From: an uncultured Rhodospirillales bacterium
GTDB taxonomy: Bacteria; Pseudomonadota; Alphaproteobacteria; Acetobacterales; Acetobacteraceae
Direction of reading: 5' to 3'
Assembly: GCA_903932545.1 (NCBI GenBank)
Contig: CAIZGT010000588.1
Span: forward strand, 1 to 6,497
Length of the DNA stretch: 6,497 bases
The translations under genes and the position numbers were made by a program. Positions 5,784 to 6,497 of the stretch are shown here, in pieces (the stretch's first letter is position 1; the number at the start of each line of letters is the position of its first letter). The notes under the pieces were generated by a model. It searched no databases. It saw only the letters and a program-made list of their open reading frames with translations, and had not been told where the DNA came from.

Positions 5784-6497
5784 ATGCAAGATTTGGCTCT
5801 CTACGTCCATTGGCCGTTCTGCCTGTCAAAATGCCCGTATTGCGATTTCAATTCGCACGTCCGCGAGCGGATCGATCAGGCGCGATTTGGCGCGGCGTTG
5901 CGCCAAGAATTGGCTTGGGAGGCCGCCCGTGTTGGGCCGCGCCGACTGGTGTCGATCTTCTTCGGTGGGGGCACGCCCAGCCTGATGGACCCGCAGATCA
6001 CCGCTGACATCATCGCCGATGCGCGGCGGTTGTTTCATGCGGTTGATGATCTTGAGATCACGCTGGAGGCCAACCCGACAAGCATCGAACGCGCAAAATT
6101 CGCCGCGTTTCGCCAAGCGGGCGTCAACCGCGTCTCGATCGGGGTGCAGAGCCTGCATGATGCTGATCTCAAGCGCCTGGGCCGCGAGCACGATGCCGGA
6201 GCCGCGATTGCCGCGATTGCGCTGGCGCGCGAGATGTTTCCGCGTTTGTCGTTCGACCTAATCTACGCCCGTCCTGGCCAGACCCTGCCGGCTTGGCGGG
6301 AGGAGTTGCGTCAGGCGCTGAGCTTGGCGGCGGATCATCTGTCGCTTTACCAACTCACCATCGAGCCCAACACGGTTTATGACGGGTTGTTCAGGCGTGG
6401 CGAGATTGTGCTGCCGGAGGATGATGACGCGGCGGAGATGTATGACGCCACCGCTGAGGAAGCCGCGCGTTTCGGCTTGCTGCCATATGAAGTGTCA
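5784..6497 (+). CDS. hemW: HemW, radical SAM heme chaperone (3' end outside window)
   Basis: The first 238 residues of a radical SAM protein are present and run off the window. The usual length is about 380-400. The opening YVHWPFCLSKCPYCDF (7-22) carries the iron-sulfur cluster motif CxxxCxxC at C13, C17 and C20. A glycine-rich SAM-binding segment FFGGGTPS (59-66), VSIGVQS (117-123) and FDLIYARPGQT (157-167) follow, all typical of the HemN/HemW family. The true coproporphyrinogen oxidase HemN has a fourth cysteine two residues after the third. Here that position is F22, and the N-terminal extension of HemN is also absent, so HemW is the better call. HemW binds heme and is thought to insert it into respiratory enzymes; many databases still label it oxygen-independent coproporphyrinogen III oxidase. 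ATG 5784 is the first start after an in-frame TGA at 5775-5777, and the ribosome binding site is weak. Confidence 0.93.
   Translation, partial: MQDLALYVHWPFCLSKCPYCDFNSHVRERIDQARFGAALRQELAWEAARVGPRRLVSIFFGGGTPSLMDPQITADIIADARRLFHAVDDLEITLEANPTSIERAKFAAFRQAGVNRVSIGVQSLHDADLKRLGREHDAGAAIAAIALAREMFPRLSFDLIYARPGQTLPAWREELRQALSLAADHLSLYQLTIEPNTVYDGLFRRGEIVLPEDDDAAEMYDATAEEAARFGLLPYEVS

Overview
The window looks like a chromosomal segment from a GC-rich alphaproteobacterium. This rests on GC-rich codon usage, a matonate-type malonyl-CoA decarboxylase, an unusually short AceE-like thiamine enzyme, and a small ParA-type ATPase placed directly before hemW. An Acetobacteraceae or related acid-tolerant lineage is possible, but the sequence alone does not prove it.

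Layout. Positions 1-269 are AT-rich and hold no convincing gene. They contain a weak promoter and dyad candidate ahead of an OmpR-family response regulator (270-1016, +). That gene converges on a long AceE/transketolase-like gene (1024-3408, -), with only 7 bp between the two stop codons. Upstream of the AceE-like gene is a 166 bp gap with a promoter candidate and an imperfect palindrome of about 78 bp (3482-3559). The palindrome resembles the dispersed GTCATTGCGAG-type bacterial repeats. Next comes malonyl-CoA decarboxylase (3575-4978, -). A 128 bp divergent intergenic region with several short dyads separates it from a ParA/MinD-like ATPase (5107-5742, +). The ATPase is followed after 41 bp by hemW (5784 to the window edge, +), which is cut off at about 60% of its usual length.

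How the genes may work together. The two minus-strand enzymes both act on central acyl-CoA or two-carbon metabolism. Malonyl-CoA decarboxylase makes acetyl-CoA from malonyl-CoA. The AceE-like protein belongs to the thiamine-diphosphate 2-oxoacid dehydrogenase E1 / transketolase superfamily. No E2 or E3 partner lies in the window, and the protein lacks the N-terminal segment that AceE uses to hold E2, so its reaction is uncertain. The palindromic repeat and a separate promoter candidate suggest the two genes may not simply be co-transcribed. The ATPase and hemW are probably co-oriented housekeeping genes. The response regulator has no sensor kinase beside it.

I see no CRISPR array, insertion sequence, tRNA, rRNA, phage gene or defence system. 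The window is mostly ordinary. The points worth a second look are the truncated AceE-like enzyme, the palindromic repeat, and a TTAC-N6-GTAA dyad that occurs at two unrelated loci.
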